A DNA stretch of 64,000 nucleotides from Bacillus methanolicus (GCF_028888695.1 NZ_PNFF01000001.1:1497501-1561500), one strand, 5' to 3'. Numbered from the stretch's first letter, positions 43,998-53,377 are shown. Numbers and translations: made by a program. The notes: generated by a model not told the origin, from the sequence alone.

Positions 43998-45559
43998 GGT
44001 CAAGTCCTAATTATTGTGTAAATTCCCCTTTGATAGACAACATGGACCTGATGACTTGACGTATGGTAGGCAAGTCCGGCAAGTCTCCCTGCCAGTCGCC
44101 TTCCCGGACAAACGATCATGTTGTCAAGGAACAGGCGTGTCAAGGAGCTTTCGCGGCATATCCTCGCTTCGCTCCGGTATTCCACGTTCTCCTTGACACA
44201 GCGAAGGGGTTACCCTACTCTTTTCATCTCCGAAACTTCCTGATTCACCGATCGAGCTTCTTGCTCTTTCGTTTTCCGCCACTGCCAATATTCGGACATA
44301 TCTAAGTATTTACGTCCCGACATCCATTTTTCATCGATTTCGATCAACACGGCACCAACGAGGCGATACACCGATTCCCGGTTCGGAAAGATGCGGATGA
44401 CCCGTTCTCTGCGACGAATTTCTTCGTTCAGCCGTTCCACTCCGTTGGTCGTACGCAGACGCCGCCGATAACGGTCCGGATAGTCCAATACAGCCGTGGC
44501 GTCTTCGAATCCCTCTTCAAGGATTTGCATGGCTTTTGGGGCTTTTTCTTCCCATTTGGCCAGCACTTGTTCCAATAACAGCCGGGCCGTTTGCTTGTTT
44601 GGGGCATGAAGAATCCCGCGAATCTCCTCCAGCAAGGCATCCTGCATATACTTTGGTGCGGCATCGAGGATATTGCGAATAAAATGTGTCTGGCATCGCT
44701 GCCATGTAGCACCTTGGAAATGCTTTTCAATCGCTTGCACCAGCCCGCCGTGCTGATCCGAGATGATCAAGTCCACTCCCCGGAGTCCTCGATCTTTCAG
44801 CCATCCGAAGAACTCGCTCCAGCTGGACTCCGATTCACTGTTTCCGATTTGCAGGCCAAGAATTTCCCGGTATCCTTCCTCATTCACTCCTGTGGCGATC
44901 AAAACGGCTCTGGAACGTACCCGTCCATCTTCCCGGACTTTCGTATAAATAGCATCTACTAGCACAAACGGATACACATGTTCATGCAGGGAACGGTAAT
45001 TCCAGTCTTGGATAATCGGATCCAGCCCCTTGCACAGCGAGGAAACCGTGGATTTGGAAAACGAGGTGCCGCACAACTCCTCTGTGATTTGGGTGATTTT
45101 TCGGGTAGACACCCCGTTTACCACCATTTCCATGAGTGCCAGTACCAGTGCTTGTTCGCTCCGTTGATACCGTTGGAACAGTTCCGTAGAGAACTCTCCC
45201 TCTCTTGTGCGTGGAACGCGCAAGGTCAACCGTCCCACCCGGGTTGTCAGCTGGCGTGGATACGAACCGTTGCGATATCCTTTTCGTTCTTCCGTTCGTT
45301 CATAACGGCGAGCCCCCAGCTGTTCTTCTACTTGTGCCTCGAGGATTTGATTGAGGACTTGTTCCAGTAGCTTAGCTAATCCTTCATCTCTGGTGAATAA
45401 CCCGTGCAGAAGTTCATCATTTAGGGTAATATGATATTGAGCCATGGTTGCATTCCTCCTTATGTTTGGTGTTTGTTTGTCCACTGTTTATTCTACCAAA
45501 GGGGAAGCAACATGGCTCTTTTTCTATTTCCCTTTTTACACAATTATATGGACTTAACT
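43998..45559 (-). mobile_element. IS256-family insertion sequence, copy 2
   Basis: 1562 bp, inverted relative to copy 1, with the same ends. Target duplication TAGGTGAG at 43990-43997 and 45560-45567. It lies about 90 bp after ligD and interrupts no recognisable gene. Confidence 0.95.
44210..45445 (-). CDS. IS256-family transposase, second copy
   Basis: Identical in protein sequence to the transposase at 32241-33476, 411 residues, starting with the same AAGGAGG site. All catalytic blocks are intact. The identity of both copies indicates very recent transposition in this genome. Confidence 0.97.
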   Translation of the reverse strand: MAQYHITLNDELLHGLFTRDEGLAKLLEQVLNQILEAQVEEQLGARRYERTEERKGYRNGSYPRQLTTRVGRLTLRVPRTREGEFSTELFQRYQRSEQALVLALMEMVVNGVSTRKITQITEELCGTSFSKSTVSSLCKGLDPIIQDWNYRSLHEHVYPFVLVDAIYTKVREDGRVRSRAVLIATGVNEEGYREILGLQIGNSESESSWSEFFGWLKDRGLRGVDLIISDQHGGLVQAIEKHFQGATWQRCQTHFIRNILDAAPKYMQDALLEEIRGILHAPNKQTARLLLEQVLAKWEEKAPKAMQILEEGFEDATAVLDYPDRYRRRLRTTNGVERLNEEIRRRERVIRIFPNRESVYRLVGAVLIEIDEKWMSGRKYLDMSEYWQWRKTKEQEARSVNQEVSEMKRVG

Positions 45560-45715
45560 TAGGTGAGCAGAATAAAATATATGCTCTATCTATCCTTTTT
45601 TGTACTATAAATTTACTACAACAATGAAATTTGTGTGTTTTCGAACTAAAGGACCCGAAATCAAAAATGAAAGTAGAATGACAATAATTGATTTTATTTT
45701 CGATCAAACAACCTC

Positions 45716-46159
45716 TTACTTTAGTTTGTTTTTTTCTACACGAATTAGAAATCGGTCATTACCTTTTGAACAGCCACTTATTAAAAATTCAACATCGCCT
45801 TGTGCATTTTCTTTCTCAATTATTTCTTTACAAACATCTCTCTCTATGCCTTTATCGTTTCCAGCAAACTCATCATTTGAATTATCATATGTATATTGAA
45901 TGACCTTTCCATCAAATTGCAAGTCATGGAATATAGGGTCTCCTTCGTGTGTATAGCCTGTAACTCGTAAAGTGTCCTCTTTTTTATTAGATAGATTAAT
46001 TAAGAACTGTTTAAACCTCTCTAAATTAACGACTTCATACTGATAAACAACGTCGCCTCTTTTAATCGCTTCCTCGTAGCCATACGCCCCGTTCCTTGAA
46101 CAACCAATAATGCTAATAACAATCAAAAATAAAATTACAATAAGAAATATTCGTCTCAC
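45716..46159 (-). CDS. Lipoprotein, DUF4362-like
   Basis: GTG at 46159 behind GGAGG gives 147 residues. Signal with lipobox ISIIGC (Cys about residue 20), then a soluble domain reading GDVVYQYEVVNLERFKQFLI and ending ISGCSKGNDRFLIRVEKNKL. The pattern (VVxxxxxxNLxxxxxFlxn, iRvTxYTxEGDPI) is that of DUF4362 proteins in Bacilli; function unknown. The adjacent gene at 46239 is on the same strand. Confidence 0.75.
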   Translation of the reverse strand: MRRIFLIVILFLIVISIIGCSRNGAYGYEEAIKRGDVVYQYEVVNLERFKQFLINLSNKKEDTLRVTGYTHEGDPIFHDLQFDGKVIQYTYDNSNDEFAGNDKGIERDVCKEIIEKENAQGDVEFLISGCSKGNDRFLIRVEKNKLK

Positions 46160-46238
46160 TTTATTTATCCTCCGACCTTTAACATCTATATTAAATATAT
46201 ACCTTCTTAAACGAACCTGTTTCTTAGTTGAAGAAGAA

Positions 46239-46613
46239 TTAATTGATCTCTTTTGGAAAATGAAAGATTACATATTTTTTAGTCCACATCTCACTTAGAA
46301 CTGTTATTTCTCCTTGTTCATTTTGAAAAATAAAGCCTGAACCGACTTGTTCCTTAAAAAACCAACCTTTATCTGCCATCAATTTTTTTAGATTTTCATA
46401 TGCTCTTCCTTGTTTCATTTCTGATATATACCACTGATAACTTTCTTCCTCTGCAATTTTAACGATATTTCCATTCGATTTCTTTACCTTATTTATTACT
46501 TCGGATTTTGAAACTGAAGTTATTGGAAGAGGGGGATAATAAACTTTTGTATAAATGAATATAACTCCAAATATGATTAGAACAGTGAAAATCAATTTAA
46601 GCCATTTTCTCAA
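46239..46613 (-). CDS. Small membrane-anchored protein, unknown family
   Basis: TTG at 46613 lies eight bases after AAGGAG (an earlier in-frame TTG overlaps the site). 124 residues: one N-terminal helix (LKLIFTVLIIFGVIFIYTKV) and an extracellular domain with SYQWYISEMKQGRAYENLKK. I do not recognise the family. Placed 80 bp upstream of the DUF4362-like gene on the same strand, so probably co-transcribed. Confidence 0.65.
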   Translation of the reverse strand: MRKWLKLIFTVLIIFGVIFIYTKVYYPPLPITSVSKSEVINKVKKSNGNIVKIAEEESYQWYISEMKQGRAYENLKKLMADKGWFFKEQVGSGFIFQNEQGEITVLSEMWTKKYVIFHFPKEIN

Positions 46614-46789
46614 CGAGGAAACTCCTTCCAAAATATATAATATAACTTAATTCAACAAATAGTTTTAAATATCCTTGTTATTAAACGAAGCTGCCTGCCT
46701 CTTTAGTTGAAGAAAAGTAGGTGATACTTTTTTTCTAAAGGATTGTTGTGGTAGTTAATGAGGTCATTTATAGGTCTTATAAACCAAAA

Positions 46790-46820
46790 AAGTACACCAC
46801 TAACTAGTAGTGATGTACTT
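46790..46820 (-). terminator. Terminator of dapF
   Basis: AAGTACATCACTA and TAGTGGTGTACTT pair around CTAGT, followed by TTTTGG on the minus strand. Confidence 0.85.
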
Positions 46821-46863
46821 CATTTTGTTATATTGTCTTTAATTTTACAGAGTAGCCTTATCC

Positions 46864-47847
46864 TTATAAATATTTGCTCAAATGTTCTTTTACATGGTCG
46901 CCTAATTTGTCATATTGTGCTTGTTCTTCCGTAAATTCTTCTTTCTTACCGATGGTGAAAGATTCCGGTTGATTAAGATCAACATGAACGTCCGTTTTGT
47001 ACACATATGTCGCATTGCCGATCAAATCAATCGTATAGCTTCCGTCCTGTTGATGAACGACGCAGCGGACCTTTCCGCCGTTGTTGTACACTTCAATGGG
47101 TTCTTCAACGGAATTGAATCCGTTCAAGCATGTAACAAGGCTCGAAGCAGACATCGCCGTTCCGCATGCGTTTGTGAATCCTACCCCTCGTTCAAACGTA
47201 CGGACATAAATTTGTCCTTTTTCAAGCGGCATGACGAAACTCACATTCACGCCATCCGGAAATAGTTCATTTGGGCCGTTCACATATTCACTAATTTGTT
47301 TTTGCACTTCTGAATGGATTTGATCCTTATCCACGATCGAAACGAGATGCGGATTTGGAACGGCAAGTGCGGAATACACCAATTCGTCTGATAGTGCAGG
47401 AATTTTTTCATTCAGCAATGTATCTTGGTCCAAAACAAGCGGCAAATCTTTTAATTGAAAAGAAACCGGAGAAATCTCCACTTGGTAGGTAGGTACATCC
47501 GGAAAAATATCTTCTTGCTTTTTTACCGGAAGATCTGCTTTCATTGTATTGATCAATGCTTCGTCTTTCCCGTATAATTCGCATACGTAACGGGCTACAC
47601 AGCGCAGTCCGTTTCCACACATGGACGCTTCTGACCCGTCCGCGTTAAAAATGCGCATTCTCGCGTCAGCATTGTCTCCTTTTTGGACAAATAAAATTCC
47701 ATCCGCACCAAGATCCGAATTTCGATCGCACAGGGCAACTGCCAGTTTTGACCGTTCTTCTTCTGTAAAAGAATAGTCATTTGAAATTTCATCTATTAAT
47801 AAAAAATCGTTTCCTGAACCATGAACCTTTAATATATCTATCTGCAA
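46864..47847 (-). CDS. dapF: Diaminopimelate epimerase
   Basis: A TTG at 47847 behind TGGGGGT gives 327 residues starting MQIDILKVHGSGNDFLLIDE. Both catalytic Cys are present: SMCGNGLRC and NACGTAMSA, together with the RNSDLGADG block. It converts LL- to meso-diaminopimelate for lysine and peptidoglycan. About 40 residues longer than typical, with an acidic/Lys C-terminal tail. Preceded by the HipA-like kinase gene on the same strand (40 bp gap), followed by a terminator. Confidence 0.92.
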   Translation of the reverse strand: MQIDILKVHGSGNDFLLIDEISNDYSFTEEERSKLAVALCDRNSDLGADGILFVQKGDNADARMRIFNADGSEASMCGNGLRCVARYVCELYGKDEALINTMKADLPVKKQEDIFPDVPTYQVEISPVSFQLKDLPLVLDQDTLLNEKIPALSDELVYSALAVPNPHLVSIVDKDQIHSEVQKQISEYVNGPNELFPDGVNVSFVMPLEKGQIYVRTFERGVGFTNACGTAMSASSLVTCLNGFNSVEEPIEVYNNGGKVRCVVHQQDGSYTIDLIGNATYVYKTDVHVDLNQPESFTIGKKEEFTEEQAQYDKLGDHVKEHLSKYL

Positions 47848-47905
47848 TTTATTAAACCCCCACAATAAAGCCTTATCCTTAGATTGCCATAAACACCAAT
47901 TTCAT

Positions 47906-48718
47906 TCAATATCCATTTTTTCGAATCGTTCTAAATTTGGCCTCAAATTTCATTCGGTTTAATCTTGCCTTATTTCTATTGTCGCTTTCTGATGGAATGT
48001 CCGTTGAATCAAGAATAGATAATATCAACTTTAACTTGGCATCGTCTTGAAGCAAGGTCCACAGCCGTTCAAATACAACCGTTTTGTCAGAACCTGCCTT
48101 CTCCATCCAGCTCGAAGGTATGCTTTCAATTATTGAATTTGCTTCTTCCCTTTTAATGGACCGGAGTTTTTGAAAAAATTGATCAGGATTGATCCCCTTT
48201 TTGTAAAAAGGATTACGTTTTAACAGCAAAATTGTCTCTTTTCTGCTATAATCTTTTCCTTCCAGCAATCCTCTCAGCATAAGCGATGAACCATAATCTG
48301 TCGCATATGTTTTCGTTTCACCATAAAGTAAATTTTGGTTCTTATCATATCGGTCAACGTTTAGTAACAAACAATCATACAAAAAGATTTCTTCTTGTTC
48401 CCTTTCGGAAAAAGGAATCTTTCTGTCCGATTGCAAAATAAGTGGAAAGGCGATATTTTCCCCGAAGCTCTTTCTCCATAAATCTTTCCCTTCATCGTCT
48501 AATAGCTCGATATTTTCTCTGCCATTTATTTCGATCGTTTCCGGTTTTAAAACAGGGAGACCGAGCAGAAGACCGAGTCTGTTTGCCACCCACTCGTTAA
48601 TGGAAGAAAAAGTTCCGTCTCCTGCCCCTATTAATTTGATAAACCATTTTTGCCCGTTTTCATCCTCGGCGACTACCGGAAGCGAAGAACCGCTTCGGAT
48701 TACTCCAACGATTTTCAT
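47906..48718 (-). CDS. HipA-like kinase-fold protein
   Basis: 270 residues from ATG 48718 (AGAGGT upstream). It carries a HipA-type protein-kinase-like fold: KWFIKLIGAGDGTFSSINEW (nucleotide-binding Lys), LYDCLLLNVDRYDKNQNLLY (catalytic-loop-like N-x-DRxxxNxN pattern) and the ATDYGSSLM metal-binding Asp. No HipB-type antitoxin is adjacent, so it belongs to the single HipA_2-like group rather than a toxin pair. Target unknown. It may be co-transcribed with dapF. Confidence 0.75.
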   Translation of the reverse strand: MKIVGVIRSGSSLPVVAEDENGQKWFIKLIGAGDGTFSSINEWVANRLGLLLGLPVLKPETIEINGRENIELLDDEGKDLWRKSFGENIAFPLILQSDRKIPFSEREQEEIFLYDCLLLNVDRYDKNQNLLYGETKTYATDYGSSLMLRGLLEGKDYSRKETILLLKRNPFYKKGINPDQFFQKLRSIKREEANSIIESIPSSWMEKAGSDKTVVFERLWTLLQDDAKLKLILSILDSTDIPSESDNRNKARLNRMKFEAKFRTIRKNGY

Positions 48719-48756
48719 CGGGTGGACCTCTCTTTTAATCGGTTCTTTATTCCATA

Positions 48757-49224
48757 TTATCCGATTTGTCTGACTAGATTTGCCATTTCGATCGCCCCGA
48801 CTGCAGCTTCCCAGCCTTTGTTGCCTGCTTTTGTTCCGGCGCGTTCGATCGCTTGTTCAATCGTTTCCGTCGTTAATACGCCAAATATAATCGGAACCCC
48901 GCTATGTAAGCCGGCCGCCGCTACCCCTTTCGCTACTTCTCCACTTACATATTCAAAGTGAGGCGTTGCACCGCGGATGACTGTGCCCAGTGTAATGACG
49001 GCGTCATATTGACCGCTTTCGGCAAGTTTTTTTGCCACAAGCGGAATTTCAAATGCCCCCGGTACCCAAGCGACTGTTATGTCATCTTCATTTACTCCAT
49101 GGCGGTGCAATGCATCTTCAGCACCACTTAACAGTTTAGCTGTAATGAATTCATTAAATCTTCCAACAACAATCGCAATTTTAAGACCTGTTCCAATTAA
49201 ATTGCCTTCCAGTACTTTTTTCAT
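48757..49224 (-). CDS. ribH: 6,7-dimethyl-8-ribityllumazine synthase
   Basis: 155 residues, full length: [58 protein letters not shown] with the catalytic His, and [20 protein letters not shown]. It joins dihydroxybutanone phosphate with the ribityl pyrimidine and forms icosahedral shells around riboflavin synthase in Bacilli. Last gene of the rib operon, 18 bp after ribBA, with AAGGAGAGAAG upstream. No clear terminator before the next gene on the same strand. Confidence 0.96.
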   Translation of the reverse strand: MKKVLEGNLIGTGLKIAIVVGRFNEFITAKLLSGAEDALHRHGVNEDDITVAWVPGAFEIPLVAKKLAESGQYDAVITLGTVIRGATPHFEYVSGEVAKGVAAAGLHSGVPIIFGVLTTETIEQAIERAGTKAGNKGWEAAVGAIEMANLVRQIG

Positions 49225-49242
49225 ATTCTTCTTCTCTCCTTG

Positions 49243-50436
49243 CTATAATTTAAGTAAATGTCCAAGCTTTGTCTGCTTTGTTTGCAAATATCGCTCGTTT
49301 TCTGCCTTTACCGGCATTTGGATCGGCACCCTTTCCGTCACTTCGAGCCCATACCCTTTTAAACCGGCAATTTTCCTCGGGTTATTCGTTAACAGCCTCA
49401 TCTTCCTGACGCCGAGATCACGAAGCATTTGGGCTCCAATTCCATAGTCGCGGAGATCGGCCTGAAAGCCAAGCTTATGGTTGGCTTCCACAGTGTCATA
49501 GCCTTCTTCCTGAAGTTTATAGGCTTTCAATTTATTAATAAGGCCGATTCCTCTGCCTTCCTGCCTCATATAAAGAAGTACCCCTTTACCTTCTTGCTCG
49601 ATTTGCTTAAGAGCTGCCTCAAGCTGCGGACCGCAATCACACCGATAAGAACCAAAAACATCTCCTGTTAAGCATTCCGAATGAACTCTGACAAGAATCG
49701 GTTCATTTCCATCGATTTCGCCTTTTATTACAGCGATATGCTCTTTTCCGTCCAGTATGTTCGTATAGCCGACTACTGAAAAACTGCCGAATTCGGTCGG
49801 CAATTGGATTTGTACTTCTCTTTTTACTAGTGAATCGTGATCAAGCCGATACTGGATTAAATCCTGGATCGTAATTATTTTCAAGCCGAATTTTTCTGCA
49901 ATCTCCTCTAACTTAGGCACGCGTGCCATCGTGCCGTCTTCATTCATGATTTCGCAGATGACTCCGGCAGGTTTGGCGCCGCACAGTCTAGCTAAATCAA
50001 CAGCTGCTTCCGTATGGCCGGCCCTTCTTAACACACCGCCTTCTTTGGCGACAAGTGGAAAAATATGGCCCGGCCGTTTAAAATCAAATGGCGACGCATC
50101 ATCTTCAAGCATCTTTTGAACTGTCAATGAGCGTTCAAAAGCACTGATTCCTGTTGTTGTATCCATATGGTCAATACTGATCGTAAAGGCCGTTCCATGC
50201 GTATCCGTATTGACATCACTCATTGGATTCAATTGTAATTTTGAGGCCAATTCCTCTGTAACAGGAACACAAATTAGCCCCCTACCCTCTTTTGCCATAA
50301 AATTAATTACTTCCGGGGTTGCATATTCGGCAAGTACTACAAAATCGCCTTCATTTTCCCTGTCCTCATCATCGCAAACAATTACTACTTTTCCTTGTCT
50401 CAAGTCTTCCAGCGCTTCTTCGATTTTATGGAACAT
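49243..50436 (-). CDS. ribBA: Bifunctional dihydroxybutanone-phosphate synthase / GTP cyclohydrolase II
   Basis: 397 residues from ATG 50436 (AAAGGTGG upstream). N-terminal RibB half: [20 protein letters not shown] and [17 protein letters not shown]-terminal RibA half from about 205: zinc Cys in [20 protein letters not shown], then [11 protein letters not shown] and [16 protein letters not shown]. It supplies both branches of riboflavin synthesis. Size equals B. subtilis RibA. It starts 18 bp after ribE. Confidence 0.96.
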   Translation of the reverse strand: MFHKIEEALEDLRQGKVVIVCDDEDRENEGDFVVLAEYATPEVINFMAKEGRGLICVPVTEELASKLQLNPMSDVNTDTHGTAFTISIDHMDTTTGISAFERSLTVQKMLEDDASPFDFKRPGHIFPLVAKEGGVLRRAGHTEAAVDLARLCGAKPAGVICEIMNEDGTMARVPKLEEIAEKFGLKIITIQDLIQYRLDHDSLVKREVQIQLPTEFGSFSVVGYTNILDGKEHIAVIKGEIDGNEPILVRVHSECLTGDVFGSYRCDCGPQLEAALKQIEQEGKGVLLYMRQEGRGIGLINKLKAYKLQEEGYDTVEANHKLGFQADLRDYGIGAQMLRDLGVRKMRLLTNNPRKIAGLKGYGLEVTERVPIQMPVKAENERYLQTKQTKLGHLLKL

Positions 50437-50454
50437 TCTGTTTCCACCTTTCAT

Positions 50455-51105
50455 TTACATAAAGCCATTTTCTCTTAAAAGATCGAGTGTGACCCTGCTG
50501 TTTTTATCCTGCCCGTTTTTCTTTTCCATAATTGAATGGATGTATTTTGCCAGCATATCGAATTCGATGTTCACCTTTGCACCCGGCTCTTTCATACCGA
50601 GCACGGTTTCACTATATGTGTGCGGAATTAACGAAACCGTTATTACGTTATCTTTTATTCCAAAAATCGTTAACGATGTTCCATCAATGGCTATTGAACC
50701 TTTTAACATTGTATATACCGTCCCTGAAGGCGGCACATCAATATCCACATAAACAGCATTGTCCTTTTTCTCTTTACGGAGAATTATTCCGGTTCCATCC
50801 ACATGGCCCGTAACAAAGTGCCCGCCAAAACGTCCATTCGCTGCCATCGCTCTTTCAAGGTTTACGCTTGAGCCCGTTTTCAATTCGGCAAGTGTTGTAG
50901 AATGGTACGTTTCCGGCATGACATCAACGGCAAAAGAAGACGAAGTATAATCGGTTACGGTTAGGCAAACACCGCTTACGGCAATACTGTCTCCAAGGTT
51001 TACATCTTCAAGGACTTTTTTGCCCTCAAGGACGATTCGTAAAGCTTCCCCGCTCTGGGTGATCCTTTGCACCTTTCCTATTTCTTCAACTATTCCTGTA
51101 AACAT
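50455..51105 (-). CDS. ribE: Riboflavin synthase alpha subunit
   Basis: 216 residues, two lumazine-binding repeats: MFTGIVEEIGKV with GVCLTVTDY, and the second with GHVDGTGII and GTSLTI. Converts two lumazines to riboflavin plus the ribityl pyrimidine. The chosen ATG at 51105 overlaps the ribD end by 20 bp; an ATT-ATC upstream is not a start. Gene order ribD-ribE-ribBA-ribH is that of B. subtilis. Confidence 0.95.
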   Translation of the reverse strand: MFTGIVEEIGKVQRITQSGEALRIVLEGKKVLEDVNLGDSIAVSGVCLTVTDYTSSSFAVDVMPETYHSTTLAELKTGSSVNLERAMAANGRFGGHFVTGHVDGTGIILRKEKKDNAVYVDIDVPPSGTVYTMLKGSIAIDGTSLTIFGIKDNVITVSLIPHTYSETVLGMKEPGAKVNIEFDMLAKYIHSIMEKKNGQDKNSRVTLDLLRENGFM

Positions 51106-52204
51106 TTTTATCACCGTCCGTTCTTATCGGTTTTGCGGTTATTTTAATATCCGGGCCGATACGCTCTACAGAAGTGAACTCAAGCTTTTCAGCCTCCCGA
51201 ACAAAGTCCAGGCCTTCACCGCCAATTGCCGGAATCGCATCAATGCCTCCGATTATTTTCGGTGCCACATAAAAAATCAGCTGCTGAAATGCTCCAGCTT
51301 TCATAAAGGAAGCATGAACCTTTGAACCGCCTTCTACAAGTACGGACATGATCCGCCTTTTGCCAAGCACCGTTAAAAGCTCATTAATATCAATTCGGTC
51401 TGTCGATAGCGGAACAACTTCTGTTCCTAATTCTTGCAGTTTGCCAGCTTTTTGCCGATCGAGTTCATTTCCGGTTATAATGATCGTTTTCGCAGTCTTA
51501 TCTTTTATCACATTCGCATCAAGTGGAATTCGCAGATGTGTATCTAAAATAATTCGAATGGGATTTTTTCCGCCTCGGGGCAATCTGGTGGTTAAGAGAG
51601 GATTATCTTTTAGGACGGTTTGAATGCCGACGAGAATCGCGTCGTGTTCATGGCGTAATTGGTGGACATCACTTCTGGCTTGAGTGGATGTAATCCATTT
51701 GCTGTCACCTGTTTTTGTTGCTGTTTTTCCATCTAATGTGACAGCTGCTTTTAATGTGACATATGGCTTTCCTGTTTGAATGAAATGAAAAAACGGTTCA
51801 TTGATAGAATTCGCTTCTTCTGTGCCGACACCCACTTCAACCTCAATTCCGGCCTGCCTTAATTGCTTGACTCCTGATCCGGCAACGAGCGGGTTAGGAT
51901 CTAAAGTGGCAACGACAACTCTTTTGATTCCTGATGAGATAATCAGCTCGGTACATGGCGGGGTTTTTCCATAATGGCTGCACGGCTCAAGTGTTACATA
52001 CAGATCCGCACCTCGTGCATTTTCGCCTGCTGTGCGAATGGCGTGAACTTCTGCATGCGGCGTCCCTGCTTTAAGATGGGCGCCCATTCCGAGAATCTCG
52101 CCATTTTTCACAACAACCGCCCCCACTGTTGGATTGGGGCTTGTTTGGCCGACGGCAGCACGTGCCATGGAAAGCGCCAATTTCATATACTCATAATCCT
52201 GCAT
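51086..52204 (-). CDS. ribD: Bifunctional pyrimidine deaminase/reductase
   Basis: 372 residues. N-terminal zinc deaminase: TPHAEVHAI and EPCSHYGKTPPCTELI hold the ligands; C-terminal reductase: LKAAVTLDGKTATKTGDSKW and VEGGSKVHASFM. First gene of the operon. ATG 52204 is placed about 13 bases after AAGGAGGA, somewhat far; an ATG six codons later is an alternative. It lies behind the FMN riboswitch. Confidence 0.95.
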   Translation of the reverse strand: MQDYEYMKLALSMARAAVGQTSPNPTVGAVVVKNGEILGMGAHLKAGTPHAEVHAIRTAGENARGADLYVTLEPCSHYGKTPPCTELIISSGIKRVVVATLDPNPLVAGSGVKQLRQAGIEVEVGVGTEEANSINEPFFHFIQTGKPYVTLKAAVTLDGKTATKTGDSKWITSTQARSDVHQLRHEHDAILVGIQTVLKDNPLLTTRLPRGGKNPIRIILDTHLRIPLDANVIKDKTAKTIIITGNELDRQKAGKLQELGTEVVPLSTDRIDINELLTVLGKRRIMSVLVEGGSKVHASFMKAGAFQQLIFYVAPKIIGGIDAIPAIGGEGLDFVREAEKLEFTSVERIGPDIKITAKPIRTDGDKNVYRNS

Positions 52205-52267
52205 GCCTGAGAACCATTCCTCCTTGTTTTTTACATAGCCAGAATCGAGAAATGACACCACTCATTT

Positions 52268-52356
52268 TCAATAAAAACGAAATCCCCGTACACGAACATG
52301 TACGGGGCCCAAATACGCATGCCTAAATAAGCGTTAAAAAGGAGATTTTTTAACGC
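52268..52356 (-). terminator. Riboswitch expression platform: leader terminator and antiterminator
   Basis: CCCCGTACA-TGTTCG-TGTACGGGG on the minus strand, followed by a T-rich ATTTCGTTTTTATT, is the terminator (52307-52284). GCGTTAAAAAATCTCCTTTTTAACGC-like arms (52356-52331) form an additional hairpin between aptamer and terminator. Confidence 0.8.
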
Positions 52357-52360
52357 AAAA

Positions 52361-52510
52361 CTTCCTTCTCCCATCCAGACTTTAACTGTCGGCTTTGGAA
52401 TTTCACCAAATCCACCGTTTCCGATTTAATCGAAAACGGGTCACGGGCTAAAGAGGACATCCTCTATCACCGCCGGTTAGGAATTTCACCTGACCCCGAA
52501 GGAAACCCTA
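52361..52510 (-). promoter_or_regulatory. FMN riboswitch (RFN element)
   Basis: On the minus strand the conserved RFN blocks occur in order: CTTCGGGGTCAGGTGAAATT, CCGGCGGTGAT, AGCCCGTGACCC, GGATTTGGTGAAATTCCAAAGCCGACAGT (split) and GTCTGGATGGGAGAAG. It senses FMN and shuts the rib operon by premature termination. Confidence 0.97.
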
Positions 52511-52594
52511 TTCGATTTTAAAGTTATTCTAACATATTATAGGTCTTAATTAAAATGAAAAGTTTATGAATAAATAATTTGAACTAAATATATT

Positions 52595-52625
52595 AGAGAC
52601 TCTCTTGAATTTATGGAAGTCTCTT
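52595..52625 (-). terminator. Hairpin overlapping the end of the thioredoxin gene
   Basis: AGAGACT and AGTCTCT pair around 17 nt including the stop codon; the T-tail is short. Confidence 0.45.
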
Positions 52626-53177
52626 TATTTCTTTTTCAATAAATTGTTCATTCATTTCACCTATAATTCTGCTGCGAATGACGCCGTCTGAATCAACAAA
52701 AAAGCTTGTCGGGTATGATAATACATCATACATGGATGATACTTGATTTTTTTCATCCATTGGAACCGGAAAAGTCAAACCATGTCTCTGAATAAAGCGA
52801 ACAGGATCCTCTTTTCTTTTTTCAGTAACTGTTGAATTAACTGCTATAATCACAAAGTTTTCGTCTTTATATTTTTCATAAAGCTTCTGCATATGCGGCA
52901 TTTCTTTTTTGCATGGCGGACACCAGCTGCCCCAGAAGTTAAGGAGGACTCTTTTTCCCTTGAAATCAGCAAGCTGAATTTCATTTCCGTTTATATCAGC
53001 AAGGGTAAAATTGGGAGCCTTCTTTCCGACGTCTATTCCTTCCGGCAGCTGATCCGGGTTTTTGATCTTCTCATATTTCTCAATTTTTGGTCTTTGGTTT
53101 TTCTCACGGACCAATGTTTGATCTGCTATAAATAATAGGAGAACAGCAGCTGCTGCGAAAATTAGCCATTTCTTCAT
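52611..53177 (-). CDS. ResA/YneN-like thiol-disulfide oxidoreductase
   Basis: 188 residues, an N-terminal membrane anchor (LIFAAAAVLLLFIADQTL) and a thioredoxin domain outside the membrane: KAPNFTLADINGNEIQLADF, FWGSWCPPCKKEMPHMQKLY with the redox CPPC, and YPTSFFVDSDG with the cis-Pro. It reduces or transfers disulfides in exported proteins, for example cytochrome c or spore-cortex proteins in relatives. Single gene; B. subtilis YneN is the closest match by size, StoA and ResA are alternatives. Repeat array D lies upstream. Confidence 0.88.
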   Translation of the reverse strand: MKKWLIFAAAAVLLLFIADQTLVREKNQRPKIEKYEKIKNPDQLPEGIDVGKKAPNFTLADINGNEIQLADFKGKRVLLNFWGSWCPPCKKEMPHMQKLYEKYKDENFVIIAVNSTVTEKRKEDPVRFIQRHGLTFPVPMDEKNQVSSMYDVLSYPTSFFVDSDGVIRSRIIGEMNEQFIEKEIKRLP

Positions 53178-53217
53178 AATTGAGGCACCTCTTTTGTTGG
53201 AAACATGAATGGCTGTT

Positions 53218-53377
53218 TTATGAACCGGTTTTCGGCTTTATCGACCAGTTTTGGTGATTTATCGACCACTTTCCATGGTTTATCAACCAGTTTGCAAATT
53301 TATCGACCAATTTTCGAATTCGACCACCTTACATTTTTTATCAACCAGTTTGCAAATTTACCGACCATTCACAAATT
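53218..53377. repeat. 20-21-bp-period repeat array D
   Basis: About eight degenerate units with core TTTATCGACCAGTTT plus a variable third. The same core (TATYRACCACTTTT) occurs in array E at 26404. Located between the thioredoxin promoter and the 3' end of the gene at 53415. Confidence 0.8.

Noticed and set aside
32127-45559. Composite transposon made of the two IS256 copies
   Set aside because: Each copy has its own target duplication, which shows independent insertions rather than joint transposition of the block.
47408-47792. Additional ORFs inside dapF, ribBA, ribD, ligD and the transposases
   Set aside because: Alternate-frame shadows of well-supported genes without ribosome sites.
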